Origin: an uncultured Spirochaetales bacterium
GTDB taxonomy: Bacteria; Spirochaetota; Spirochaetia; Sphaerochaetales; Sphaerochaetaceae
DNA: 41,448 bases
Reading direction: 5' to 3'
Assembly (NCBI GenBank): GCA_949283235.1
Contig: CASDRY010000123.1
Span: forward strand, 1 to 41,448
Made by a program: the position numbers and the translations under genes
Notes under the pieces: generated by a model
The model's database searches: none
What the model was told of the DNA's origin: nothing
Seen by the model: the letters and a program-made list of their open reading frames with translations, nothing else
Shown: positions 34,248 to 41,448 of the stretch, one piece after another
Numbering within the stretch: position 1 is the first letter of the stretch
Layout of the letters: the number at the start of each line of letters is the position of its first letter

Positions 34248-35907
34248 TGCCCATTCCCTGCCCTTCGGTTTCGATGAAGTTCTGAAAAAGAACAGTGATG
34301 AGGTCCTTAAAGCGGTAAACGTTGAGGAAGGAGTGAATATTACAAAGGTTCTTCTTTCATATGATGGAGTCTATCCCGATGATAAAACAGCGCCCCTGAC
34401 AGACAAGGGGCTTGCGAGAATTAACAAGGATGGAAAGCTTGAGGTCACGGAATATGGCATGAAAGCTGTCTCATACTTTCCTCTTCTCGGAAGAAAGGGA
34501 CAGAAGAGACCTTATCCTGAGGCATTCTTTCCGTTTCTTCTTTCCATCATCGCCTCATCTGTGCTGCAGAGCGGAAGATGGCAGAAACTGATTGCTTCAG
34601 ATTTCTTCACTCCGCTCTTTCCCGGGATAGAGAAAGAAAGGATTATCGAAGCGGCTGTAAAGGCGATAGAGAGGCTTATAGAGATAGGAGTTGCTGATGA
34701 TAGCGAAAGTGAACTCCGCCTCTCAAAGGAGAAAGCGCAGAGCTTCATGCGTCTCAAGGAGGAGGAAAGACTTGCTATTATCCTCAGAGAAGGTGCAGAA
34801 AGCAATAGGGAACTGAGAGAACGCACAGCGCTATTTATACATCTTTCATTCTCATTATCTGGAATAAATGGAGATGCGAGGGAAAAGACTCTGGAAATAA
34901 TCAAGGAGCTTTCAGGAACTGAAGTCAGCCTTGATGAGCTTCTTCATTTCAGCATCGTTGATGAGAATGTCAGCCTACTCAGCGGAAGGGAACTTACGCT
35001 TGTGCGCGGTTCCCTCGCAGTCTCCTCAGACTTCTCCATCACGTATACAGGAAAAAGTCCTGATGATATCTATCTATTCGCCTCCCCTATAATGACAGAC
35101 ACCACCACTGAGTGGAAGATAACAAAGAGCGCTATGAAAGCTGCATTCTCCCTTGGAATGAATCCGGAGAATGTGAAAAGCATCCTTACTGGAATCTCAT
35201 CATTTCCACTTCCAGAGACGCTCTATCCAAGAATTTCAGGGTGGTACTCATCATTCTCTTCGCTGAAAGCTGAGCGCGTGCTTGTCCTGAAAGCTGATGA
35301 AAGAAATGCCAGGATAATAGACGCGCTACCTACTATAAAAGTCCATGTAGCTGGAAAACTAGATGAGAATATATTCCTGATGAATATCGAGACAGAGGCG
35401 CTCTGGAGAAGAGCACTGGAGAATGCCGGCTTCGATATGCTTGGCCCTACCGCTGGCCCTCATTTTGATATCCAGAAGAAAGATGAGAAATCAATACCTC
35501 AAAGTTCGTTTACAGCCCCCAAGCTTGGCTATGAGAGGGAGATTCCATACACACCAGAGATGATGGCGAAGCAGATGGAAAGCACTGACGACCCGATCAG
35601 GAAAGCTCTTATCAACTCCGGCTTCATCGTTTCAGAGGAAGAAAGCACCCCTTCTGTTGATACTGTAAATGGATTGTATTATCAGGAGAAGATGAGAATA
35701 GTGCATACAGCTCTCAATGAAGGGATGAAACTATATGCTGAATTTGCAGACGGAAGCGTTCTTGTAGGAAAACCTAGCAAGGCAGATGATGAGAAAATCC
35801 TCATTCTTGACCATGAGGTAGATCCTGCTAAGATCTGGAAGGCTGCAGTTTTTCCAAAGTCTGTCAGAGACTTCGAACTGCCTCCTTCGGATAATGATAA
35901 CCTGTAA
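34240..35907 (+). CDS. XPB-associated Helicase_C_3 domain protein
   Basis: A 555-residue protein with no helicase motifs of its own. Residues about 255-400 follow the Helicase_C_3 (XPB/Ssl2-like partner) pattern, seen in ITYTGKSPDDIYLFASPIM, EWKITKSAMKAAFSLGM, and FPLPETLYPRISGWYSSFSSLKAERV-type segments. The C-terminal 70 residues (MRIVHTALNEGMKLYAEFADGSVLVGKP) resemble a WYL-like or SH3-like barrel. The same two-gene order with XPB occurs in mycobacteria (Rv0861c and its neighbour Rv0862c). A functional complex is likely but not proven. The start is ATG 34240; TTG 34231 is possible. The 3' end overlaps the convergent aroD-aroE by 44 bases. Confidence 0.75.
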   Translation: MNDAHSLPFGFDEVLKKNSDEVLKAVNVEEGVNITKVLLSYDGVYPDDKTAPLTDKGLARINKDGKLEVTEYGMKAVSYFPLLGRKGQKRPYPEAFFPFLLSIIASSVLQSGRWQKLIASDFFTPLFPGIEKERIIEAAVKAIERLIEIGVADDSESELRLSKEKAQSFMRLKEEERLAIILREGAESNRELRERTALFIHLSFSLSGINGDAREKTLEIIKELSGTEVSLDELLHFSIVDENVSLLSGRELTLVRGSLAVSSDFSITYTGKSPDDIYLFASPIMTDTTTEWKITKSAMKAAFSLGMNPENVKSILTGISSFPLPETLYPRISGWYSSFSSLKAERVLVLKADERNARIIDALPTIKVHVAGKLDENIFLMNIETEALWRRALENAGFDMLGPTAGPHFDIQKKDEKSIPQSSFTAPKLGYEREIPYTPEMMAKQMESTDDPIRKALINSGFIVSEEESTPSVDTVNGLYYQEKMRIVHTALNEGMKLYAEFADGSVLVGKPSKADDEKILILDHEVDPAKIWKAAVFPKSVRDFELPPSDNDNL

Positions 35908-37306
35908 ATAACTCGAACTGGAGCTTCCCCTGCTCCAGAAGCATCTCCTCTCCGAAGTGAAGAGTGCATCCAGCTTTCTCCGCTTCCTTAAGGAACTTGG
36001 TCATTTTAGGCTTATAGATGATGTCGTAAGCGATCTCTTTACCTGTGAAGCTGAAATCCACTGGAGAGATATCGAAATCAGGGTAAAGACCAACGCTTGT
36101 TGTCTGTACCACCAGATCTACCTTGCCTTCATACTTATGGGCGTTGTCCAATGTGTCATACTCACAGAGATTTATTTTAGCCAGCTTCTCAGCTCTTCCT
36201 ATGGTTCTGTTGAGAATTGTAACCTTCACTCCCCTGTTTCTGAGAGCCCAGACAATAGCCTGAGAAGCACCACCTGCTCCAATTACAAGCGCGCTCTTTA
36301 CACGTCCTGAATCTATGTCTTTGAGAATTGGCTGGAGAAAGCCATAGTAGTCAGTATTCATGCCCTTCCACATTCCAGGCATCCTGACAACTGTATTGCA
36401 TGCTCCGATCTGCTTGACTTCCCTTGTGATGTTTCCAAGATACATCAGCACTGCATCCTTGAATGGAATGGTCACGGAAAAACCTCTCATCTTGAGATAC
36501 TCTGCAAGTGCGAAGAAGATCCTGACATTGTCTACAAGGAATGGAAGATAGATCGCATTGTAGTTGATGGCATGGAAACCGATATTATGGATGAGAGGAG
36601 AAGAAGTATGGAGAACAGGATTGCCTATGATTCCATAGATTCCTGTCCTTTCATTCACCTGGTCAGCTCTATAAAGCAGCTTTAGATCCTTAGCACTTAC
36701 CTGTCCTGGTGCAACTGCATTTCCAGAGCATGCGAAGGTAAGAATCGAACCTGCCTTCTTGTAGAGGATCCTTATAGGGATGCCCCAGTCCCCCATACCG
36801 ATGATAATCTTCTCGACATCCTTAAGCTCCTCTGAAATCCTGAAAAGAGTCAGAAGGTCCTGGATGGTATGAGGCGTGACAGCTGCTTTAGCTATATCCC
36901 CACGCTCTGAGAGGCGATAGATTCTGGAGTAGATATCATCGGGGATACCTGAAAAATCATGGAAGGAACGTATGATCTTTACACCCTTCTCCCTTGCCTT
37001 CATCTCTACATCGTTCTTCTTGACATCTTCTTCGATATCAACATAGGCGAAGTCACCATCGAGAGCTGAAAGAAGAAGCTGTCTCCTGTCTCTCTCAGAA
37101 AGCTCACACCTGCCTCCATCTTCCTTTCTTCTTAAAGTGAGGATAAGAGGAACATCCGTCATTGAAGGAAATGATGCTGCCTTCTTCTGCTCTTCCGGCT
37201 CTAAGAGGTCAAGCCTCAGCTCAGCCAGATCGATGTACTCGCGGTTCTGCCTTATTTCATCAAGACAAGATGACAAAGTATTTCCAGATAGGGTTAGACA
37301 GATCAA
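35864..37306 (-). CDS. aroDE: Bifunctional 3-dehydroquinate dehydratase (type I)/shikimate dehydrogenase
   Basis: A 480-residue fusion. The N-terminal type I dehydroquinase (about 1-215) has the substrate-binding AELRLDLLE, ILTLRRKEDGG, the catalytic His in IIRSFHDF, the Schiff-base Lys in DIAKAAVTP, and SGNAVAPGQ. The C-terminal shikimate dehydrogenase has IGNPVLHTSSPLIHN, SVTIPFK (catalytic Lys), ACNTVVR, NTDYYGF and the NADP motif VIGAGGASQAI. Two consecutive steps are thus joined, as in plants and chlamydiae. I place the start at TTG 37306: AAGGAG lies 6 bases upstream. An ATG at 37399 lies upstream of the promoter's -10 box, so it cannot be the normal start. Confidence 0.93.
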   Translation of the reverse strand: MICLTLSGNTLSSCLDEIRQNREYIDLAELRLDLLEPEEQKKAASFPSMTDVPLILTLRRKEDGGRCELSERDRRQLLLSALDGDFAYVDIEEDVKKNDVEMKAREKGVKIIRSFHDFSGIPDDIYSRIYRLSERGDIAKAAVTPHTIQDLLTLFRISEELKDVEKIIIGMGDWGIPIRILYKKAGSILTFACSGNAVAPGQVSAKDLKLLYRADQVNERTGIYGIIGNPVLHTSSPLIHNIGFHAINYNAIYLPFLVDNVRIFFALAEYLKMRGFSVTIPFKDAVLMYLGNITREVKQIGACNTVVRMPGMWKGMNTDYYGFLQPILKDIDSGRVKSALVIGAGGASQAIVWALRNRGVKVTILNRTIGRAEKLAKINLCEYDTLDNAHKYEGKVDLVVQTTSVGLYPDFDISPVDFSFTGKEIAYDIIYKPKMTKFLKEAEKAGCTLHFGEEMLLEQGKLQFELFTGYHYPKEAVRSL

Positions 37307-37348
37307 TTTCTTCTCCTTGAAGAACAGGGGGATTCCTGCTATGTTCCG

Positions 37349-37378
37349 ATAATAGCCACAACGGGGCCATTTTAGCAA
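37349..37378 (-). promoter_or_regulatory. aroD-aroE promoter
   Basis: On the minus strand, TTGCTA (37373-37378), an 18-base spacer and TATTAT (37349-37354). Transcription would start near 37342, giving a leader of about 36 nt that holds the AAGGAG ribosome site for the TTG start at 37306. Confidence 0.6.
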
Positions 37379-37389
37379 GGTATAGGGAT

Positions 37390-39321
37390 ATGAGAACACT
37401 TCAGGTACAGAGCGTTAATCTAGCTTTCGGAGAAAGGGAAATACTTAAAAACGTTGGTTTCACAATGGATGAGAGGACAAGAGCCGCACTTGCTGGTGCG
37501 AATGGTTCTGGAAAGTCCACGCTTCTGAAGGTGATTTCCGGCTCAATCTCCCCTGATAGTTCCTCTATCTCCATGACAAGAGGTGCCCGTGTTTCATACC
37601 TTCCCCAGTCTGATATAGTGCTTCCCGAAAAGAGCGTCTATGAAGCTGCAGAAGAGGGATACAGACGCTTTGATCCAATCATTGCTGAAATAAAGGAGCT
37701 CGAGGAAAGGACAAGTGAAGGCGGCAAAGAAGCGATGAACGCTGCAGAGCGGCTCTCTGAGTGTCATGAACTGCTTTCAGATTCTGGCTATTATGAAAGA
37801 AAACCGAGAATAGAATCGATTCTCTTCGGTCTTGGATTCACGAAAAAGGATCTGACAAGACAGGCAAGGGAGTTCTCTGGCGGTTATCAGATGAGGATTG
37901 CGCTTGCGAGGATTCTTCTTGAAGATCCTGATTTCCTATTCCTTGACGAGCCAACTAATTATCTGGATATCGAAGCAATGATCTGGCTGGAGGAGTATCT
38001 TAAAGCCTTTGATGGTGGCTTGATGGTTGTCTCCCATGATCAGGGCTTTCTTGATGATATGGTCACAGAGGTTTATGAGCTTTTCAATGGAAAGCTCACA
38101 AGGTATGCAGGAAACTACTCAGCATACCTTGTAAAGAGAGATGAGGAGATCAAGGAGATAGAGAAGGCTTATAAGAAGCAGCAGGAAGAGATCGAGAAGA
38201 CAGAGGCTTTCATCGAGCGTTTCAGGTATAAGGCAACAAAAAGCCGTCAGGTCCAGTCCAGGATAAAAGCATTGGACAAGATGGAGATGATAGAAATCCC
38301 TGCACATCTCAGAAAGCTCTCATTCTCCTTCCCTCCAGCACCTCATTCCGGCAATGATGTCCTTGTCGTGGAGAAGCTTTCCAAGTCCTATGGGGATAAC
38401 AGGATGTATTCAGACTTCTCATTCCTTGTGAAGAAGGGAGAGCGGCTTGCTATAACAGGGCGCAATGGTGCGGGAAAGTCAACACTTCTCAGAATGCTCG
38501 CCTCTGTCGATAACGACTACCAAGGCACGATAAGAGATGGAGCTGGCGTTAAGAAAGCTTATTTCGCTCAGGATACAGAGAATACACTCACTCCTAGCAA
38601 CACAGTGCTAGAAGAAGCTGAAAGCCTTGCAGATACAAAAGATATTCCCAATATGAGGAATCTTCTCGGAGCTTTCCTCTTCTCTGATGATGATGTATTC
38701 AAGAAGGTGTCTGTACTGTCTGGAGGAGAGAAATCGAGGCTTGCACTTCTTAAGATCCTTCTTCATCCATCGAATCTGCTTCTCCTTGATGAGCCTACCA
38801 ACCATCTCGATATCAACGCAAAGGATATGCTGGAGAGAGCTATAAAGGCATATGGGGGAACAGTCATATTCGTCAGCCATGACAGGCATTTCATAAAGAA
38901 TCTGGCCACACGTATATTATATCTTTCTGAGGATGGTCCTGAGTTCTTCGATGGGGACTACAGCTACTTCGAATACAAGATTGCGGAGAAGGAAAAGAAG
39001 CTTGCTGAAGAAAGCCACACAAAAAAGAAGGAAAGCTCCCCTTCTCAAGAGAAGAAGGAAGTCTCAAGGGAGGAAGCCAACCAGAGAAGGAATAGACTGA
39101 AAAGCCTTGAAAGAACTGCAGAGAAGCTTCTTGGAGAGCTTGATTCCCTTACAGAGGAATTGAATAGATTGAATGAGAAAATCGCCCTTCCTGAAAACTA
39201 CTCAGATGCTGCAAAGATTACCAAGCTTATGGCTGAAAAAGAGAAGCTGGAGAAAGAGATAGAGGAAAAGGAGAATGAGTGGATGAAGGCCACAGAGGAG
39301 GCTGAGGAATGCAGAGAATAG
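37390..39321 (+). CDS. ABC-F family ATPase
   Basis: A 643-residue soluble ATPase with two ABC domains and no membrane part. Walker A motifs are GANGSGKST and GRNGAGKST; signature motifs are FSGGYQMR and LSGGEKSR; Walker B motifs are FLFLDEPTNYLD and LLLLDEPTNHLD. The interdomain linker (about residues 240-310) is a charged coiled coil, the P-site tRNA interaction motif of ABC-F factors, and a C-terminal coiled coil rich in Glu and Lys (about 545-640) recalls Uup. ABC-F proteins act on the ribosome (stalling rescue or antibiotic protection); the subgroup is not certain. It overlaps maf by 13 bases and is divergent from aroD-aroE. Confidence 0.93.
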   Translation: MRTLQVQSVNLAFGEREILKNVGFTMDERTRAALAGANGSGKSTLLKVISGSISPDSSSISMTRGARVSYLPQSDIVLPEKSVYEAAEEGYRRFDPIIAEIKELEERTSEGGKEAMNAAERLSECHELLSDSGYYERKPRIESILFGLGFTKKDLTRQAREFSGGYQMRIALARILLEDPDFLFLDEPTNYLDIEAMIWLEEYLKAFDGGLMVVSHDQGFLDDMVTEVYELFNGKLTRYAGNYSAYLVKRDEEIKEIEKAYKKQQEEIEKTEAFIERFRYKATKSRQVQSRIKALDKMEMIEIPAHLRKLSFSFPPAPHSGNDVLVVEKLSKSYGDNRMYSDFSFLVKKGERLAITGRNGAGKSTLLRMLASVDNDYQGTIRDGAGVKKAYFAQDTENTLTPSNTVLEEAESLADTKDIPNMRNLLGAFLFSDDDVFKKVSVLSGGEKSRLALLKILLHPSNLLLLDEPTNHLDINAKDMLERAIKAYGGTVIFVSHDRHFIKNLATRILYLSEDGPEFFDGDYSYFEYKIAEKEKKLAEESHTKKKESSPSQEKKEVSREEANQRRNRLKSLERTAEKLLGELDSLTEELNRLNEKIALPENYSDAAKITKLMAEKEKLEKEIEEKENEWMKATEEAEECRE

Positions 39322-39929
39322 AAGAACCGGATGAACTTCAGCTGAGATTCAGCAAAGCCTTTCCTTCTGTAGTACTAGCCTCCTCCTCCCCGAACAGGAA
39401 AGCGCTTCTTGAAAAGGGCGGAACGAAGGTTGAGGTGTTCGTTCCTGAAGCTGATGAGACAAAGAGCGGAAAGACACCAGAAGAGGTTGTTACCAACATC
39501 GCTTCAAGAAAGATCGATGCTTATATCTCCTCCCCTGTTTTCTCGGAGAATAAAGTGGCTATAGCGGCAGATACCCTTGTGCTTATAAATAATCATCTTC
39601 TCGGAAAACCGAAGGATAAGGAGATGGCAAGGGATATCTTAAGAGAGCTCTCAGGAAATGAGCAGGTTGTAATCTCAGCATCTGGCTTGTACCTTCCAGG
39701 AAAGGGCAAAGTCCTCATAACAGACAAGGCTTCAGTTATCTTCAGAAAGCTTACGGAGAAGGAAATCGATGAGTATCTGGAGACTGGAGAATGGGAAGGC
39801 GCTGCAGGAGGCTATAGACTTCAGAAGACTGGATACACCCTCATCGACTGCATCAAGGGAGACTGGACAACAGTTGTCGGACTTCCTCTTGAGAGAATCC
39901 TCAAGGAATGTTCAGAAGATAACCGATAG
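39309..39929 (+). CDS. maf: Maf-like nucleotide pyrophosphatase
   Basis: A 206-residue Maf/HAM1-related nucleotide pyrophosphatase that removes non-canonical nucleotides. Signatures: VVLASSSPNRKALLEK (the usual LASxSPRR, here with Asn for the first Arg), the metal or catalytic AADTLVLINNHLLGKP, the DEYLETGEWEGAAGGYRLQ block typical of the dTTP/UTP subgroup and the closing VVGLPLERI. The substitution in SPRR may alter activity. The start codon at 39309 follows GAGG and lies inside the ABC-F gene, so translation is coupled. Confidence 0.88.
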   Translation: MQRIEEPDELQLRFSKAFPSVVLASSSPNRKALLEKGGTKVEVFVPEADETKSGKTPEEVVTNIASRKIDAYISSPVFSENKVAIAADTLVLINNHLLGKPKDKEMARDILRELSGNEQVVISASGLYLPGKGKVLITDKASVIFRKLTEKEIDEYLETGEWEGAAGGYRLQKTGYTLIDCIKGDWTTVVGLPLERILKECSEDNR

Positions 39930-39945
39930 TTCTAACTGAAAGCAT

Positions 39946-39984
39946 TTTACTGAATTGCAATTCATTGAATTTAATTTCAGTAAA
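39946..39984. repeat. Inverted repeat after maf
   Basis: TTTACTGAA (39946-39954) and TTCAGTAAA (39976-39984) form a 9-bp stem around a loop that itself holds the palindrome GAATTGCAATTC. It may end the ABC-F/maf transcript or bind a protein; there is no U-run, so termination is uncertain. Confidence 0.45.
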
Positions 39985-40026
39985 GCATCTACCGGCAATA
40001 TCGTTCATAAACAGACATTACAAGCA

Positions 40027-40071
40027 AAAATGTTTGTAACAAAATTGTTTGTAACAAATTTGTTTGAAACA
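40027..40071 (+). repeat. Three tandem 15-bp repeats upstream of the Fic gene
   Basis: Copies AAAATGTTTGTAACA (40027-40041), AAATTGTTTGTAACA (40042-40056) and AATTTGTTTGAAACA (40057-40071) follow each other without spacers; a partial fourth (ATTTTGCAAC) comes next. They lie about 65 bases upstream of the Fic -35, a position suited to a multi-site regulator rather than a CRISPR array. Confidence 0.7.
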
Positions 40072-40135
40072 ATTTTGCAACTAAAATTCAAATCAAAATA
40101 TGAATTGAATATGTTTATTCACGTCATAATCTGAC

Positions 40136-40164
40136 TTGAATAATACTACTTTCCTCGTCATACT
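40136..40164 (+). promoter_or_regulatory. Fic gene promoter (leaderless layout)
   Basis: TTGAAT (40136-40141), exactly 17 bases, CATACT (40159-40164), then 6 bases (TTTGCT) and the ATG. No ribosome site is present. Confidence 0.55.
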
Positions 40165-40170
40165 TTTGCT

Positions 40171-41271
40171 ATGAATACAAATCTGTATATCTGGCAGCAA
40201 GAGGATTGGCCTCATTTCACATGGAAACAGGAAGAGTTATTGCCATTGCTTTATGAAACAAGCACAGAGAAATCCTATTTCCTTGGCAGGATCTCCATGC
40301 TTGGCCTCCCTGAAAAAGAAGCCTCCTTTCTTAATACACTCGAAGAAGAAGTACTAGGAAGCAACTCTATTGAAGACATTAATCTTAAAAGAGATTCAGT
40401 ACGTTCATCAATTCTTTCAAGACTTGGATATGCAAATGAAGGTATTCAGAATTCCGACAGATACACAGTTGGTGCTGTCAACATAATTATCGATGCTATA
40501 ACAAACCGCAATATGCCATTAACAAAAGAAAGGCTGTTCGGATGGCATACAGAACTATTTCCAGAAGGAATAAGCGATGGAAGACGAATCTTAACTGGAC
40601 GATGGAGACAGGGTGAAATGTATGTCGTTTCAGGACACATAGGAAAGGAAGTAATTCATTATGAGGCACCACCTGCCTCTGTTATTGACAATGAAATGGA
40701 TGAATTCCTGAGATTCGTTAATGAAGAGAATGATATTAATCCATTAATCAAAGCTGCTGTCGCACATTTCTGGTTTGTGACAATTCATCCGTTTTCCGAT
40801 GGCAATGGACGTATTGGAAGAACTATTTCTGAAATGCTTCTTGCCCGCTCTGATAACACTGATCATCGTTACTACAGCCTTTCCTCTGCGATTATGACGA
40901 ACAGGCAGGAATATTATGATACTCTCGAATACTGCCAGAAAAGCACACTGGATATTACAAGATTCATTGTCTTCTTTCTGAAAACACTGAGAGACGCTGT
41001 CAGAAACGCAGAGAATGCAATTCAGGAAACAATAGCCAAGACAAAGTTCTGGGATGCTATACGCCCTATTCCGCTTAATGAAAGGCAGATCAAGCTTATC
41101 AACAAGCTATATGATGGATTTGAAGGAAAACTCACAACTGAAAAATGGGCGAAGATAGCAAAATGCTCCCACTCTACAGCTCTGCGAGACATAAACGAAT
41201 TGATAGACAAAGGCATCCTGATAGCTAATGGGACAAAGAGCAAGAACATAAGCTACAAACTGAATTTCTAG
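40171..41271 (+). CDS. Class II Fic-domain protein (AMP transferase) with C-terminal HTH
   Basis: A 366-residue Fic protein that probably transfers AMP (or another phosphate-linked group) onto a protein hydroxyl. The active motif is HPFSDGNGRIGR (H206, D210, N212, R217), fully conserved. An N-terminal inhibitory helix carries S64-N-S-I-E68-D, i.e. the class II SxxxE element with Asp after Glu where Gly or Asn is usual. The N-terminal 50 residues (YIWQQEDWPHFTW...) are the DUF4172 type. The C-terminal 60 residues (KWAKIAKCSHSTALRDINELIDKGIL) form a winged helix, so it may bind DNA. The ATG at 40171 has no ribosome site. Targets are unknown; no antitoxin partner gene is seen before it. Confidence 0.9.
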   Translation: MNTNLYIWQQEDWPHFTWKQEELLPLLYETSTEKSYFLGRISMLGLPEKEASFLNTLEEEVLGSNSIEDINLKRDSVRSSILSRLGYANEGIQNSDRYTVGAVNIIIDAITNRNMPLTKERLFGWHTELFPEGISDGRRILTGRWRQGEMYVVSGHIGKEVIHYEAPPASVIDNEMDEFLRFVNEENDINPLIKAAVAHFWFVTIHPFSDGNGRIGRTISEMLLARSDNTDHRYYSLSSAIMTNRQEYYDTLEYCQKSTLDITRFIVFFLKTLRDAVRNAENAIQETIAKTKFWDAIRPIPLNERQIKLINKLYDGFEGKLTTEKWAKIAKCSHSTALRDINELIDKGILIANGTKSKNISYKLNF

Positions 41272-41448
41272 TGGTTTTCTATTATTTACTATGATTTTCT
41301 ATTATTTTCTGTACCATGTATCAAAAGAGAATACACAGAGTTAGGCGACAACACAATAAGGCGAATCTTGAGAAAACCCTCACTCCTTAACATGATTAAA
41401 AAACAGAGAACAGGCAAAGGTATGTGGTATTGTCCTAATCTCAAATGA
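41272..41448 (+). pseudogene. Possible HTH gene remnant in frame after the Fic stop
   Basis: The Fic frame stays open for 58 codons after its TAG, then ends with TGA at the last base of the window. The last 35 codons (from LGDNTIRRILRKP to TGKGMWYCPNLK) have the shape of a winged-helix end similar to that of Fic itself. The first part contains two 13-bp direct repeats TTTTCTATTATTT (41275-41287 and 41295-41307). It has no start codon with a ribosome site. It may be a relic of a second Fic-like gene or plain chance. Confidence 0.35.

Noticed and set aside
37307..37399. N-terminal extension of aroD-aroE to the ATG at 37399
   Set aside because: This stretch contains the likely promoter and overlaps the divergent ABC-F start; the dehydroquinase fold begins after the TTG at 37306.
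40027..40071. CRISPR array
   Set aside because: The repeats are 15 bp, contiguous and without spacers; no cas genes are present.

Overview
The window looks like chromosomal DNA of a spirochaete, possibly of the Sphaerochaeta/Treponema group. This is inferred from gene content: a Borrelia-EF-G2-like elongation factor next to a divergent EF-G-like GTPase, a bacterial XPB/ERCC3-type helicase with its Helicase_C_3 partner, a Bes-like RND efflux operon and a fused AroD-AroE enzyme. No rRNA, tRNA, CRISPR array or intact transposase was seen. Coding density is high. The clearest gene-poor parts are two A+T-rich tracts around a toxin-antitoxin module near 17-19 kb.

Layout. 1-534 is the 3' end of asnS. 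494-1848 (minus) is a coupled three-gene unit: a DUF6338 membrane protein, a 52-residue protein and a LuxR-type HTH regulator, bounded by a partial duplication of the regulator's 5' end. 2031-4928 (minus) is a copper-resistance unit: copA with a C-terminal CopZ-like domain that may also be translated separately, then csoR, with a CsoR-type operator over the predicted start site. 4939-11181 (minus) is an efflux operon (adaptor, RND pump, a small lipoprotein, TolC-like channel) in which every junction is a 4-base ATGA overlap. 11353-13997 encodes an aldehyde dehydrogenase and a CLC transporter that resembles the fluoride clade. A GNAT gene (minus) and an EF-G gene follow.

16.8-19.1 kb is the accessory-looking part: A+T-rich DNA, a Phd/PIN toxin-antitoxin pair, and the decayed flank of a second toxin copy. 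It separates the two EF-G paralogues. 21.3-30.5 kb holds housekeeping and orphan genes: an exported FN3-like protein, a CrtO-like acyltransferase, mfd-trmB, an inositol-phosphatase family enzyme, an ACT protein with a THEP1-like NTPase, nrdR and a dNTPase. 30.5-37.4 kb combines aromatic amino-acid synthesis (aroK, aroC, fused aroD-aroE) with the XPB helicase pair. An ABC-F ATPase with maf, then a class II Fic protein behind three tandem 15-bp repeats, end the window.

Two organisational themes recur. Many genes have a recognisable -10 hexamer only 6-7 nt before the start codon and no Shine-Dalgarno sequence, which implies leaderless mRNAs. In addition, all six convergent gene pairs overlap or abut, leaving no room for intergenic terminators. 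The best candidates for something not well described are the leaderless architecture, the nested CopZ start inside copA, and the DUF6338/52-aa/regulator cassette.
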